Source: Branchiostoma lanceolatum | Taxonomy: Eukaryota; Chordata; Leptocardii; Amphioxiformes; Branchiostomatidae | NCBI RefSeq assembly: GCF_035083965.1 | Contig: NC_089727.1 | Span: 17,644,769 to 17,708,768 of the forward strand | Length of the DNA stretch: 64,000 nt | Direction: 5' to 3' | Shown: one piece after another, positions 21,844-33,900 of the stretch | How the letters are laid out: each line of letters begins with the position of its first letter | Position numbering within the stretch: position 1 is the first letter of the stretch | Notes under the pieces: model-generated | Seen by the model: the letters and a program-made list of their open reading frames with translations, nothing else | Database searches by the model: none | What the model was told of the DNA's origin: nothing | Made by a program: the position numbers and the translations under genes

Positions 21844-23810
21844 GCCGTCGACTATGAAGAAAGTGAAAACCGAGTATGACTTGAGTACGATCGGGAGGCA
21901 GTTTGAGGTAAGTAGTGATTTTGTAAAGTCTCCGTTATAGCCCCTGTCACACTTGTGCGTATACCCGTTGCGTGTGAGTTGCGCATTGACATGTTTTCCA
22001 TACGCCGCCGTGCGCACAATACGCATCTCACATGCATCTCAATCGATTTGTGTCAGTTTTATGTACGCCGGCATATGCATGATACGGCCCAGTCGGCATG
22101 ATAGTTTGGGGTATGAACGAAATTACTCTAATACGCAAGGCATACGTTATAGATATTTTTCGATTATTTTGATGTATGTGTGAGGCACATCTAACATATG
22201 AATAAGGAAATGTGAGTCACACGTTCGTCAAAATAATAGAAAAATTCCACAACTGTAGTGCGTACGGCTACGTATCGAATTTTGTCCACACGTAACTCAC
22301 ACGCAACGGGTATACGCTCAAGTGTGACAGGGCCCTTATAACTTATACCGTATATATATATTTGTGTATTCCGCTTATTCATAACTAATCTTTAGTTTTG
22401 ACATCCTTCCTCCCTTGCTAATATTCAAATCTCAGTTTGGAAGAAGATATCAAACGAATTTAGTTACGGTTGACTTTCACGCTTTCTGTATATGCCTTGT
22501 TCATTTTATTGAGCTATTCATGTGTTTACCCTTTTTTGTTTGTCTTGCTTTGCTGTTTTTTGTTTGTTCGTTTATTTTGTTGTTCTTATTCCATTGTGTT
22601 CCTTCTTCTACGTAGCCGGGGCCAGAGGGCGATGCGACCAGCTCGTTTACCGAGTAAGACCTGACCGTGTTTAGTTTGGTTTAACTAACAACGTTTATGA
22701 TAATTACAAAACGAGAGAGGATAGAAGCCTATCTAAGCTGTATTATCCTACTCTGTAAGCGGGAAAGGGACTGTCTTTAAGCTACAAAACGAGTTTCAGT
22801 AGTATTGTCATCGTAACTATTTTGCCAGACACTTACTAGTTCATGTTAAGCCCCCCTCTCACTGGACCCGCGGCACGCTGGCGGCGTCGCTGCGGCCGAT
22901 CGAATTGACAAAGCACTCAACGAATTTCATCGACAAAAAACTAATATTTTAAAGCTTCGTGTGTTTTATTGTCTTTTTGGTCATACTTGTATGTTCTGTA
23001 TCTGTATCTATATAGTCGGTACAACCGCCATTAGGCGTAACACACCAGCTTCGCAGGCACGCGGCGCGGCAGCAGCTGGTTTTCAATGATATTACCATTA
23101 TCAAGTCAAGGGTAACACAAATTCAGTTTAGAACGCAGCGACGCCGCCAGCGTGGCTTTACTTTTCAGAACTTCCCATGCAGAGAAGTAACCCGCATAGG
23201 CAATCGAACGCAGTGGCAAATGATAAGTACATATACATATAGTACTGCCCGGTGCCTCTACAGTTATGTTTTATCAAATTTTCCATGATTCATCTGCAGC
23301 CCACCAAGGCTTCACATCAGCGACAACATCACCTCAGGAAAGAGCCCTGCCAGAAACGAGGAGTTCGTGTTGTACCGCAACAGCCAGGGACACTGGTTCA
23401 GGTTCGTCGGTCCTGCTACTCCTGAGTTGGAATCACAGTTCGATGTTCCTCGGGAAAACACCCTCCATAAGATCATCATGGTGTGTGAGGCAGCGGATAA
23501 GCAAAGCGTGGCAGTCGGCCGATTAGTCGCTGTGAACTACCGACCGGTACAGGGCAAGACGGCGGCTGAACTGTGTAACATGCTGAACAGATCTGCAGAA
23601 GATCTTCGGTTCAGTATCCAGCCACTGGACTTCCCACTCGCCACAGTACAGGGCATGCCTATGAGCAGCGAGCAGGAGCTTCCCAATGAGGAGGTGACAC
23701 AAGAGAACAGCGCTAGTCAGCCGCAGGGTCACCCCGTCAAGCGTCGGCTGAGACGCGTCGCCTCCGTCTTGTCATCCTGCGGCAGGGCTCTCTGTTCATG
23801 CTGGCGATGA
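21842..23810 (+). CDS. Unrecognised 204-residue protein, three coding exons
   Basis: I do not recognise the family. Exons 21842-21907, 22616-22653 and 23300-23810 have proper AG/GT borders and phases that join exactly (0, then 2), giving 204 residues. Exon 1 encodes MPSTMKKVKTEYDLSTIG.. and ends FE|GTAAGT; exon 2 encodes PGPEGDATSSFT; exon 3 starts DPPRLHISDN. The middle part (about residues 50-150) looks globular, with SQGHWFRFVGPATPE and HKIIMVCEAADKQSVAVGRL. The C terminus is basic then Cys-rich (KRRLRR ... SSCGRALCSCWR), which could be a lipid-modified or metal-binding tail. No signal peptide or TM. A decayed copy of exon 1 is at 16.4 kb. Real gene likely from splice-phase agreement; function unknown. 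Confidence 0.6.
21940..22335. mobile_element. MITE with GCCCCTGTCACACTTG ends
   Basis: 396 bp. Ends GCCCCTGTCACACTTGTGCG and the complement CAAGTGTGACAGGGCCC, with arms of about 45 bp including CCCGTTGCGTGTGAGTT and its complement. TTATA flanks both sides (21935-21939, 22336-22340). It lies in intron 1 of the 204-residue gene. Confidence 0.75.
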
Positions 23811-23867
23811 TTATGCAGTAGAGACGTTCTATATTTTTAATATCGATATATATCTATAATCATTGTT

Positions 23868-24090
23868 TCCATGAAAAATGGAGATATTTGTTCTGTGTGT
23901 TTGTGCCGCCGCTCCGGATTTTTGTAGTCAGCTGCATAACTCAAGAACCTTTGGATGGACTAAAATGATATTTGGTATTTGATCAGGTGTTGGGAAGCCG
24001 ATTAAGGTCGATTTTCGGCCCCCTGGTATGTTACTTGATACTACAGCAGAACTTCCGTTTTGTATTATTTGACCTACACGTGCCATGGTC
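23868..24090 (-). repeat. Dispersed repeat, copy of the 12150 family
   Basis: Reverse orientation: starts with the CCATGAAAAATGGAGATA hairpin region and includes AACTCAAGAACCTTTGGATG. Confidence 0.55.
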
Positions 24091-24094
24091 TTGA

Positions 24095-26354
24095 TTTTTT
24101 GGTGGCAGATAACTTGTGATGTAAGGAATTGGTGTAGGTTTGGACCCAGTTGCAGCTTGCTCTGGAACTGCAGGGGCGTTTTTGTTAAAATCTCCTAAAG
24201 AGAATAACTAAATAAAGGAACGACGGATTTCCATGATGTTAAGTATGCAGGTACCTTAGACAGAGATGTACATAATGAAGTACACATTACGCAAAATGGC
24301 ATTAATTTGCATGATTAATGAGGAAAATCTATATTTGCAGTGTTTTCCATTATGGGACTCAAATACTTCTAATATATGTAGTTTATGCCCGGTGTAACAT
24401 TAATAGATTCCAATTATGCCAATAAATTCCTAATTTGCATTATTAATGCAAAAGTGCTATATTTCTTCCAAGTGGTAAATGATTGGACTGTCAACATTGT
24501 CACCTGTGTAAGTTAGTTAAAGGTGTACATGACCAAGCATAGATTATGTGAAGGTGAAATTCATTTGCATCATTAGAATATTTCACAGAGGTATGAGGTC
24601 TTCGAACTCTCCTTGAAAAAATCTTTATGAAATGCAAACTCCAATTTGTTCAAAGTGGCGGCTATCGAGCTTTGTATATTTGTTAAAAAACAATTTTTGT
24701 CATCTCAAAATATTCAAAACATGAAGGTGAGATTCTGACGTCATTGAATGATTACATGTACACGTATTGTATGCAAAAGAGGTGTATGTTTTATAGATGC
24801 AGTATATATTTGTATGGACAATTTTGTAGATATTTGTAAGGAACACAATACTTACTTGTATGTATGCCTTTTACGCAAAGAAGATTATAGCTATATTCAT
24901 AACATATTTATTCTACTGAGCCCGATGTTAAAAAATTAAAGATACAGCATTTTTTTGGCGACACCTCAGGGGCGAGCCAAATGATATAGTATTGTGTGCA
25001 GATTGCAACTATTCTAGGAATTGTACAGGCATGTGTCCATAGGCATATTAAGACAATGAGAATGTTAGGAATGTTAGTCAGACAGAAAGCCTCCCTCGAG
25101 ACATTCCTCCTAGATAACCTAGACAGGAAGCTACATCTGTCTACCAGATGTGCCAGGCTTATGTATACATGACCCATTTAAGACCTAAGCTCTACAGTAA
25201 TCTTGCTCTTTTCTAAAACAATGTGTGTCTGTTACAATGTTTTTAGACACCCTAATGCTGGTCCTTACAACTGTAAGATTTAATGTCTTTCTTCGGGGAA
25301 CAGGTCATAACTGCATCAACTCTGTACTGATAACGATTGTGCACACGCTGCTTCAGTTACCTATACAAGCAGATTAATTAAAGGGCATTAACCTCATTCA
25401 TGACATTGGGAACATGTCCAAGCCAGATCGATCAATGAAAAATTTCACTGTCGCAAGGAAATTTATCAAGCCAGTTGTACTAGTACTAGATGATTATCCT
25501 GCTGATAAGATGCCACTTTCTTGCTGATATAATCCTTTACACTTCCAAGAACACATGGGACACATTTTTACACAACAACATTTCTGTGGATTAAGATTCC
25601 CAGGCTGGCATTTCATTAGGGCTCCAGGAATTACTGGCAAATACCTTTATGACTGGTATTCCTGTGGGACTCGAATTCCATCCTGGCATTCCATCCTGGT
25701 ATTCCATCCTGGCATTCCATCCTGGCATTCCATCATGGGATTCCATCCTGGCATTCCATCATGGGATTCTATCCTGACATTCCATCCTTAGCTAACATCC
25801 CTGGCCATTCACGCCCTAGAGGACTTAGTTCTATAGTTCATGGAACATAAGTGTACAAACTGTTGCATGGTGTATGCTGTGTCTGTTGGTAAGTGGACTA
25901 TGATGTTAAAATTTGTGTAGATTTGGCCTAACATGTTCATGTAAACAGCAGTCCTATCAAAGTAGAATAGTCATTGTGTATGGTGGGAACCCGGTCCGTG
26001 GGCTGTTTTCAGTTGTCATGATCAGGCTGTGATGAAATTGATGTTCATTCTGGCAGTGGGGTGGGTCTGGTAGAATCTAGTGGAACTGTCGCTGTCTGTG
26101 TGTGTGCGTGTCTGTGTATTTGTCCAGTAGAATAGGTACCCGTCAGCCCTTTTCGTTAGAAATCCTGTATGAACAGCACCACCTAACAATGTGCCCTAAG
26201 CAGGGTACAGTAAAAATTAAAACAACAACCATCGTCGCCATGGCAATGTCTTTTTATCATTGCCAGTCTTGTTTCAAATTGTGCTTAACTGCATTGGAAA
26301 CCGACTTCTACTGTTTTGATCAATACATACATGTGTCTTCTTCAGTTCATACAG
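24095..26354. other. Spacer with minisatellite, no gene seen
   Basis: AT-rich, with ATTAATTTGCAT-type words near 24300-24560 suggesting old repeats. GGCGACACCTCAGGGGCGAGCC at about 24957 is a dispersed motif also seen reversed near 32390. 25675-25795 is a minisatellite. No splice-supported coding exon. Confidence 0.4.
25675..25795. repeat. Minisatellite, CATTCCATCCTGG unit
   Basis: About nine tandem 13-14 bp units, CATTCCATCCTGG alternating with GATTCCATCATGG variants. Confidence 0.9.
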
Positions 26355-27381
26355 GTCTGTGGTGTAAACACAAGCCAGTATAATACAATTGTCTTTGAAG
26401 TGCATGTAGTTACATTGTAGTTTCATTCATTGTAAGGTTGTATAACTCATAAACTAAGAATGTAAATGCAGAAGAGCAAACTCAGTCTGGATTCACTTAT
26501 GAACATTTTCTTTGGAATAGACAACATCGTTTGAAAGTATCTTTTCTGCGGAGCAAGAGTCAACCATATGATCGAATCCATTTAGTATCCAATACATTAT
26601 TCCATAACAAGGTGTATTTATTCAAAATGGTACTTTACAAAATAATGATTTCCTTTCCAACATCTGCTTGGGGGAAGCACTTTTAGTGATATGTTTGGAA
26701 AAAAGTTAGTTCTTTAACCTAACGTTAACATAAGTATGTTCTAATTTTCCCCTCTCATTTCATTCGGCACATTTGCGAAGAAATAATTCTCACATCCGGT
26801 TGGTGCGTGGAAACGAAGCCTTCCTTAGTTGTTTTATTCACCAAAATATTTTTGGGTTGCTCCCTCGTAAGAAAAACAAATTACTACGTGTGTAAGTCAC
26901 AATCATTTATTGGAAATGATACAATGCAACAGAAAATAGAAAAAGCCTTTTAACAGAAAACATGTACAAGGTTAATCTAAAACTAATAACATCTTTGAAC
27001 TCCAAGTTAGTATAATCATATAGAAGTTAGTACTAAGATTATCGGTCAAAGTCAAATACAATAGCTTCAATAACTAATATGTACTGGCACATCCCAATCT
27101 ATAAGAGCTTCAACAAACAGAACCGATACCTTTCTGTACAACAGGAACAAAATCTAGCTCTATCATCAATGGTTAAACATTGCAGAAAATATCTAACATC
27201 TAAGGCCTTAAACGATTCGATTCGTCAATCATAGAAGAGTACACTTTGCCAGATGTTTGGGTTCGTTTCAATGAGTAGATCTAAAGACACACTTTTCTTC
27301 CCTTTCGTTTCAGCTACCCTAACACCTACACTAGACTTAGTAACTCTCTACGGTTGTTACATTGATATGCATGGCAGTTCG

Positions 27382-28872
27382 CTAGTGTTGAGTTTGCATG
27401 TGTCTCTTCAAATGAGATGGCCTAGGGTAGCTTTTGTTGCATTTTTCACATCTGTACGGTTTCTCACCGGTGTGGGTACGAATATGGCTCTTCAGAGTAC
27501 CCAGCTCACGGAACTGTTTGCCGCACTCCTCACACTGGTACGGTTTCTCACCAGTGTGGGTCCGAATATGGTTCTTCAGAGTTTTCAGCTCACTGAACTG
27601 CTTGCCGCACTCCTCACATCTGTACGGTTTCTCACCAGTGTGAATCTGCATATGGGTCTTTAGAGTACCAAGCAGACTGAACTGTTTGTCGCACTCCTCA
27701 CATCTGTACGGCTTCTCACCAGTGTGAGTTCGCATGTGGGTCTTAAGAGCATACACCTGACTGAACTGACTGCCGCACTCCTTGCACTGATACGGTTTCT
27801 CACCAGTGTGGGTCCGAATATGCTTCTTCAGAGCACCCAGCTGACCGAACTGTTTGCCGCACTCCTCACATCTGTACGGTTTCTCACCAGTGTGCGTCTT
27901 CATATGAGTCTTCAAAGTACTCAGCAGACTGAATTGCTTGCCGCACTCCTCACATCTGTACGGCTTCTCTCCAGTGTGAGTCCGTTTGTGTCTAATCAGA
28001 TCTCCCGTGAAACTGAACTGCTTGTTGCATTCCTCACATCTGTGCGGCTTCTCACCAGTATGGGTACGAATATGGGTCTTCAGAGTACCCAGCTCACTGA
28101 ACTGTTTGCCGCACTCCTCACATCTGTACAGTTTCTCGCCAGTGTGCGTCTTCATATGAGTCCTTAGACCACTCAGCCGACTGAAGCTTTTGTTGCAGTT
28201 TTCACACTGGTACGGTTTCTCACCACTGTGAGTTCGCATATGTTGTTTCAAATTACCCAGCAGGCTGAAGGATTTCATACAGTTCTCACACTGGTACGGT
28301 TTCTCACCAGTGTGCGTCTTCATATGGGTATTCAAAGAACTCAGCCGACTGAATTGTTTGCCACACTCCTCACATCTGTGCGGCTTCTCACCAGTGTGGT
28401 TACGAATATGGTTCTTCAGATTACTCAGCTGAATGAACTGTTTGCCGCACTCCTCACACCTGTACAGTTTCTCGCCAGTGTGAGTTTTCATGTGAGTCTT
28501 GAAAGTACTCAGCCGACTGAATTGTTTGCCGCACTCCTCACATCTGTACGGTTTCTCGCCAGTGTGAGTTTTCATGTGAGACTTTAGACCACCCAACCGA
28601 CTGAATCTTTTGTGGCACTTTTCACACTGGTACGGCTTCTCACCAGTGTGCGTCTTCTTATGTCTCTTCAAAGCACTCGGCCAACTGAACTGCTTGTTGC
28701 ACTTCTCACATTTGTGTTGTTTCTCCCTTGTTTCAGTCCCGTTAGACTCCTTGCATGTTGTTTCACCAGTGCAGGGCTGTGTTTGTATCTCCATGTTGTT
28801 GATCTCATCGATGCCATACTGTGAGTTGCTGTTGTTGACAAGACCTTCCCATAGTTGTTTACTGTTCTCCAT
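27382..28872 (-). CDS. C2H2 zinc-finger protein, 16 fingers
   Basis: Probable nuclear DNA-binding protein of 496 residues in one coding exon. The ATG at 28870-28872 (MENSKQLWEG) is preceded by GTTGCACAG and CCATTGG, the same arrangement as the 10-finger paralog, implying an upstream non-coding exon. A leader of about 53 residues is followed by sixteen TGEKPY-linked fingers; the last (YRCEKCNKSYPRPSHLKRH) ends H-x4-H. The leader, the finger with DLIRHKRTH and the 3' flank are closely similar to the gene at 17709, so both descend from one tandem duplication with later gain or loss of fingers. No effector domain is seen. Confidence 0.9.
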   Translation of the reverse strand: MENSKQLWEGLVNNSNSQYGIDEINNMEIQTQPCTGETTCKESNGTETREKQHKCEKCNKQFSWPSALKRHKKTHTGEKPYQCEKCHKRFSRLGGLKSHMKTHTGEKPYRCEECGKQFSRLSTFKTHMKTHTGEKLYRCEECGKQFIQLSNLKNHIRNHTGEKPHRCEECGKQFSRLSSLNTHMKTHTGEKPYQCENCMKSFSLLGNLKQHMRTHSGEKPYQCENCNKSFSRLSGLRTHMKTHTGEKLYRCEECGKQFSELGTLKTHIRTHTGEKPHRCEECNKQFSFTGDLIRHKRTHTGEKPYRCEECGKQFSLLSTLKTHMKTHTGEKPYRCEECGKQFGQLGALKKHIRTHTGEKPYQCKECGSQFSQVYALKTHMRTHTGEKPYRCEECDKQFSLLGTLKTHMQIHTGEKPYRCEECGKQFSELKTLKNHIRTHTGEKPYQCEECGKQFRELGTLKSHIRTHTGEKPYRCEKCNKSYPRPSHLKRHMQTQH

Positions 28873-29089
28873 GATGGTCCAATGGCTGTGCAACGAGATA
28901 TCACAGGGATAATGTCACCGCCTACTTCTAGTTCTGTGCATCGGCTGCAATTAATACGACTGGCCGTCATATTTAAAAGTGAGTTTCAAAGAGAACGAGC
29001 CGGCAATTTTCAGTTCATTTTCACATAGTTTGGAAATTGTACCCTTAGATCAAACCAAGGAGGTTTGATCAAACTACATATTAAGTCAT

Positions 29090-29310
29090 GTTGTGTCAAA
29101 GGTGAAAGCCCCTGAGACGCAAAGAAATCCCGTCTGGGCATTGTTACGCAAATCTAGACCATGGCCTCTGAAACATAAACAAGAACCCGTCTGTGCATTG
29201 TTATGCAAATCGAGACAATGTCGAGACGAGAACTGCTTAGAAACCACAGGCCTTCAGCTTTTATAACACTGCACATGCGTACTCGGATATACGAATGGGC
29301 TTATAGGCTC
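29090..29310. mobile_element. MITE of the TGTCAAAGGTGAAAGCCCC family
   Basis: Left part TGTGTCAAAGGTGAAAGCCCC, right part ACTGCACATGCGTACTCGGA then ACGAATGGGCTTA. Less symmetrical than the copies at 19145 and 19355. Confidence 0.6.
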
Positions 29311-29709
29311 CGCTTGTTGGCTGCTATTAAATGCCATGCTATTACACAGACACAACGCCCCACCCCCCTACAAATGCTTGCTACAGTAACAGCAAAACAT
29401 AACTTGCTTCCCGATGTGCCACTCGGACCTTGCTCGGACCAAAGAAACAAGAGTTACAACAGTACTTACAATAAACGTAACGCTCCAAACCACTCAGAAG
29501 ACTGCACGGTGCCTTGATATCCGCGTCTTCAGAGTCGGAAATGAACCCGGAAACTGATAGGAATTGTGGGCATGGGATTGTAACCGCTGTGACCTTTTAT
29601 CCGGATATGTAATCATCACCAAATTTAATTAGTCGTAGTAGATTAAGTACTTCGTACTGATTGGTTAGAATATATTATGATGATCATCCTAAATCTTAGA
29701 CCGATCCCA

Positions 29710-30610
29710 TAGCCCCGCCCACCTTCTCTCCGTCAAAACGTAGAAATGCAAATTAATAACATAAAAATGCAAATATTTGTAGAGCAGCTAGTCTTCCATC
29801 GGCTGAATCTCTGATAACCATGCCATCATTCGGTGAATTGCTAATTAGTTTGATATGGAATACAATTATGAATATGGTCATCTTTATTTGGACTCAAAAT
29901 TCACAACATCGTTTGAATGCCTTTCTATTGCATTTTTTTAAATTTGAATTGTCACAATTTTGACACATTTTAGTCTAGTGGAGTTGCATTTGCAGTTACA
30001 TTCCGTTAAAATAAACTGTGCAGAGTTGAGATACAGGATGCAGTAAAAACATTGCACCTTCCATTTATCTGCCAGCAACCCCTTTGTCAGATGACAACAA
30101 TCAGTCACAAAATAAATGACGTTGACTTCAAAATGATTCATACAAAAATACTGATGATGACAAGACGTAAGACGACGTGATTAGAAAAACTACAAACAAG
30201 TCTATAAGTAAATCTAATCATATCAAGGAGTTTTAAATACTTGATCATATATAACACATTATGACACATTATTCATCGTGAAATTATTGTTTGGAAATTC
30301 TTAAGTAAGTTTTATATGCACTTTTTATTGAGTATATTTCTTTTGCAAGGGCACACCGGTTTCATTAAATTTGGTATTCTCATATAGAATTTGTTTCTAC
30401 AATCTATACCCTAAATACCTCTATCATAGAGTCTGATCACCACTGTCATAGCATGAATTGCAAAAGAGCAAACTGGTATGACTATATTTAGTCACAGGGT
30501 GCATTAGGCATAATGCTCCATTGTTGATGCAAAACTTGTACAAGTTGATTTTAAAAATTATGTCAAAACAAATACAAAGTTGTACAGATAAGAATACAGC
30601 CTTTTTAAAC
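29710..30610. other. Spacer, no gene seen
   Basis: AT-rich. A GACCGATCCCATAGCCCCGCC/CTCCGTCAAAACG repeat end at about 29700-29780 is shared with 18940, 33370 and 36390. No exon supported. Confidence 0.35.
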
Positions 30611-30960
30611 TCTATGGCCCACACCAAACCTTAGGACGGAGTGCGTCTACGATAGTTTGCAGGTTTGCAAACGTAGCGGTGAACACATAATCGTGAACTC
30701 GCCATGTCACAACAAATAGAATGTTTTACAAATAAGAATATGGCCCTTTCAAATCCTATGGCCCACACCATGGAGTGTGTCTACGATAGTTTGCAGGTTT
30801 GCAAACGTAATGGTGAACACATAATCGTCAACCGGACATGTCACAACAAATACAAAGTTGTACAGATAAGAATACGGCCTTTTCAAAGTCTAAGGCCCAC
30901 ACCAAACCTTAGGACGGAGTGCGTCAACGATAGTTTGCAGGTGTGCAAACGTAGCGGTGA
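30600..30960. repeat. Tandem triplication of the VWA gene 3' end
   Basis: GATAGTTTGC starts at 30651, 30785 and 30929 (spacings 134 and 144). On the minus strand each unit reads as the last residues of the VWA exon (FTATFA.LQTIVDAL, then RPKVWCGP-stop in the first and third) plus the following 3' flank. The unit at 30890-30960 is the one in frame with the gene; the other two lie beyond its stop. The middle unit carries a short internal deletion. Confidence 0.9.
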
Positions 30961-33900
30961 ACACATACTCGACAACTGGCCTGCTGGCCATGTTGTCAAG
31001 GGTTTCCCTCCTGACGCTAGCGACTCCTACACAGAAGATCGTGGTGCCGTCGTTTCTTAGTGCTTCGGCGTCCGGTGTGACATCAGAACTCCCACTGTCC
31101 GCACCGTCAGTGAGCACTATCCCGATCTTCCTTGCTGCCGACCGTCCGAAGGTGGAGAATTCAGTACTCATAACAGACAAGCCAGCGACAGAGCTGACTG
31201 TGGTGCCTAAGGACATGCCTAAGGTCCTTATCCTTGCCACTAAAGCAGGCTTATTGTTGTAGTCCGTTAGGGAAATCTCCCTATCCGCCCTGCTACCTGC
31301 AAATTTGATCACACCGACTCTTGCACGACTTCCACCAATGGTTAGGGAGTTTACTACACCGGTGATGAAGTTTCTGACTGTGCCAAATTGCCCATATACA
31401 CTTCCGGAAACGTCGATGGAAAAGATGATGTCAGCTGCGCTGTCACATGCTATAGAATAGAAGAACAACAGATATCTGTCAAAAGAATTCATCAATCTAT
31501 TTTGTACAGATCCTTTGCAATTCTAGTCTTGTTTTATCTAAAGAGAATGTAGTGTTTACGTCACTGTTGGCATACAAACCCATTTTCATTCCTTCTGTTT
31601 GGAAGGCAGCTAGAAATAGACAGAGGTGGTCATGGAAAGGTTTCAAGCGAGCTCCATCGATCAATGTGTGTGTATTTCTTTGTATATATATATATATATG
31701 ATATACATATATGTATTAGCTTAGATTGTACTCAGTTCTAGTAGTTCTAAGAATAGCCATTTGTTCCACTTGTCAACATTGTTAACTCGCACTATCTGTA
31801 CAGTATACTCTTTCTATGCATTCGCCAAAAATAGTTACTCAAGCAACTGGATAAGATTTTGAAGCTTTCTATGCATTGTTTCATGTTGCAATTAGCCCTC
31901 GGGCAAGAACTTGCAAATATACAGAGAGAGAAAAAGAGAGAGATGTTTAGATACAGATAGAGAGAGAAAGAGCTGAATAGATAACTAAATAGATAGGAAG
32001 ATGGAGACAACAAAACAAATACCTGCGCAGGAAGGGGGTGTGCCTCTCCACCGTCCGTCTGCTCCGCACACGACCTCAGACGACCCCTGCAGGTGGTAAC
32101 CATGGTTACAGCTGAAGGTGCACCTGCCGTTCACTAGGCGGTTAGTACAGGTCATCCCGCCGTTCTGGGGCGTGGCAAGACTCGGGCACTCCACTGGAAT
32201 GGAAATACATACCACAGTTAACCACAATAAGGAGGTACACGATTCTAAGTACGCATGCGGAGCGAACTGCATTGTGGATATAAGTGTGAAGGCCCCCGAA
32301 ATAATTAATACGGGCTACTAAGTCTTGTTGACAAATTTCTGTACAATTCCTAGAATTCTTGCGGACTGCACACAATACTATACCATTAGGCTCGCTCCTG
32401 AGGTGTCGCCAAAACATTTCCTAGGTTAGACATATCAAGACCTTTTGGCGACGCCTCAGGGCCATGCAGAGGCTTTCGTAAAGCTTTCGTGAGGCTTTCG
32501 TTAGGCTTTCGTGAGGCTTTCGTTAGGATTTCGTGAGGATTTCGTGAGGCTTTCGTGAAGCTTCCGTCCGGCTTTCGTGAGGCTTTCGTGAGAGTAACAA
32601 CACATTCGTGAGAGTAACAACACTTTTTGTACGTTCCTTCAACAATTGCTAGGTGCAGACTAGCTGCTATGTAAATACCGATGCATCTGGCAGTGCTGCC
32701 CGACCACCTGCGATTAGCCAGGCAGGTCCGACTGCTGTTGCTGCCGCCAGTAGTCAGCCGGTAGCCGCTGTTACAGGTGAAGGTGCAGGTCTCGGCATGG
32801 CGGAAGGAGGATCCGTTGTTACAGGACATTCTTCCGTTAGTGGGTGTAGACAGATCTGGGCATTTCACACCTAGAGTCGGGGAAATATGTTGTTAACCGT
32901 TAGAAACTTTTGTTGTCTTACATCAACAAGATGCCAACCCTTTAGCCCAGCGACTTGCAGGTTTGGGCTTTATGTGTAATTTCGGTTACTGCACTTATCG
33001 AAAAGAGTAGGGGTCCATTCCGGTGTGAGTGGATCAAACCTTACAGTCTGGTCTTACACAGCTTGTACAAAACTGCTGTGTTGCACCCAAAGGCGGTTTA
33101 CTGGTTAAGCGAAGCAAACAAAACTGTGAGTATCATCAAGGTCACTACCGACGATGATACAAAGCATCATCATGATGAAGAGTAGCCAAATATAACATGC
33201 ATTATGGTTTGGACCAGCAAGCAAGCATCTATAAATCGTCTACTCAGTCATCAACATAGACCGCCATGATCTAGACTGTACATCACAAACATGACAACCA
33301 ATGAGAGAGTTCGACCAGAGAGAGTGGCCGTATGTCTGAAAAATATAGGTATTTTCTATGTTTTTGTTTTAAAACTCTACGTTTTGAAGGAGGTGGGCGG
33401 GAATATATGATCGGTCTAAGTATAATAACGACTATTTTTGAAATAAATAATTTTGTTTGGCTAACTACGTAAAGGAAAGTAAGTGCGTCAACGACGTTCT
33501 AACGTTACATACCAATACATTCCGCGTCGTTACCAGACCAGGTTGCGTCGGTCTGACAGTGTCTCACACTGCTGTTGGTGGGAGTCAGCTCGTAGCCTCG
33601 GTCGCAGGTGAAGTTGCAGGCCTCCGGATAGCGGAAATAGGAACCGCTGTCACACGTTATGCTGCCGTGCAGGGGACTAGACAGGTCCGGGCATTTCACC
33701 GCTGAAATAAAATCGTGAGTTTTAGAATGAGTAACATCTACTAACATAATTCCACCAGGATACATAATTCCGCCACCCTGAAATTAAAAGATACGTCGGA
33801 ACAGATATCCAACCCAACTTCCCCCAGTATAAGGCACTCCTGTACATCTAAACTATGCATACCTGGGTGGTACTGCACTAGAGATCTCTCAAACAAACTG

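Larger units (their letters stand above)
26355..29700. repeat. Tandem duplication, second copy (first copy 16484-20040)
   Basis: Flanks match on both sides of the zinc-finger genes. Examples: AACTCAGTCTGG at 16600 and 26480; GTTGCTCCCTCG at 16990 and 26855; TTCGATTCGTCAATCATAGA at 17535 and 27215; CCGCGTCTTCAGAG at 19865 and 29520. The offset is about 9.65-9.87 kb. The copies differ by the MITE at 17201, the finger number and the palindromic MITEs upstream. Confidence 0.85.

Noticed and set aside
27724-28587. Long plus-strand open frames opposite the zinc-finger genes
   Set aside because: They are antisense shadows of the repeated TGEKPY finger coding sequence.
32386-32868. Coding sequence with TKASRKP repeats
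   Set aside because: It is read-through from sushi exon 17 past its GTATTT donor into an intronic minisatellite.
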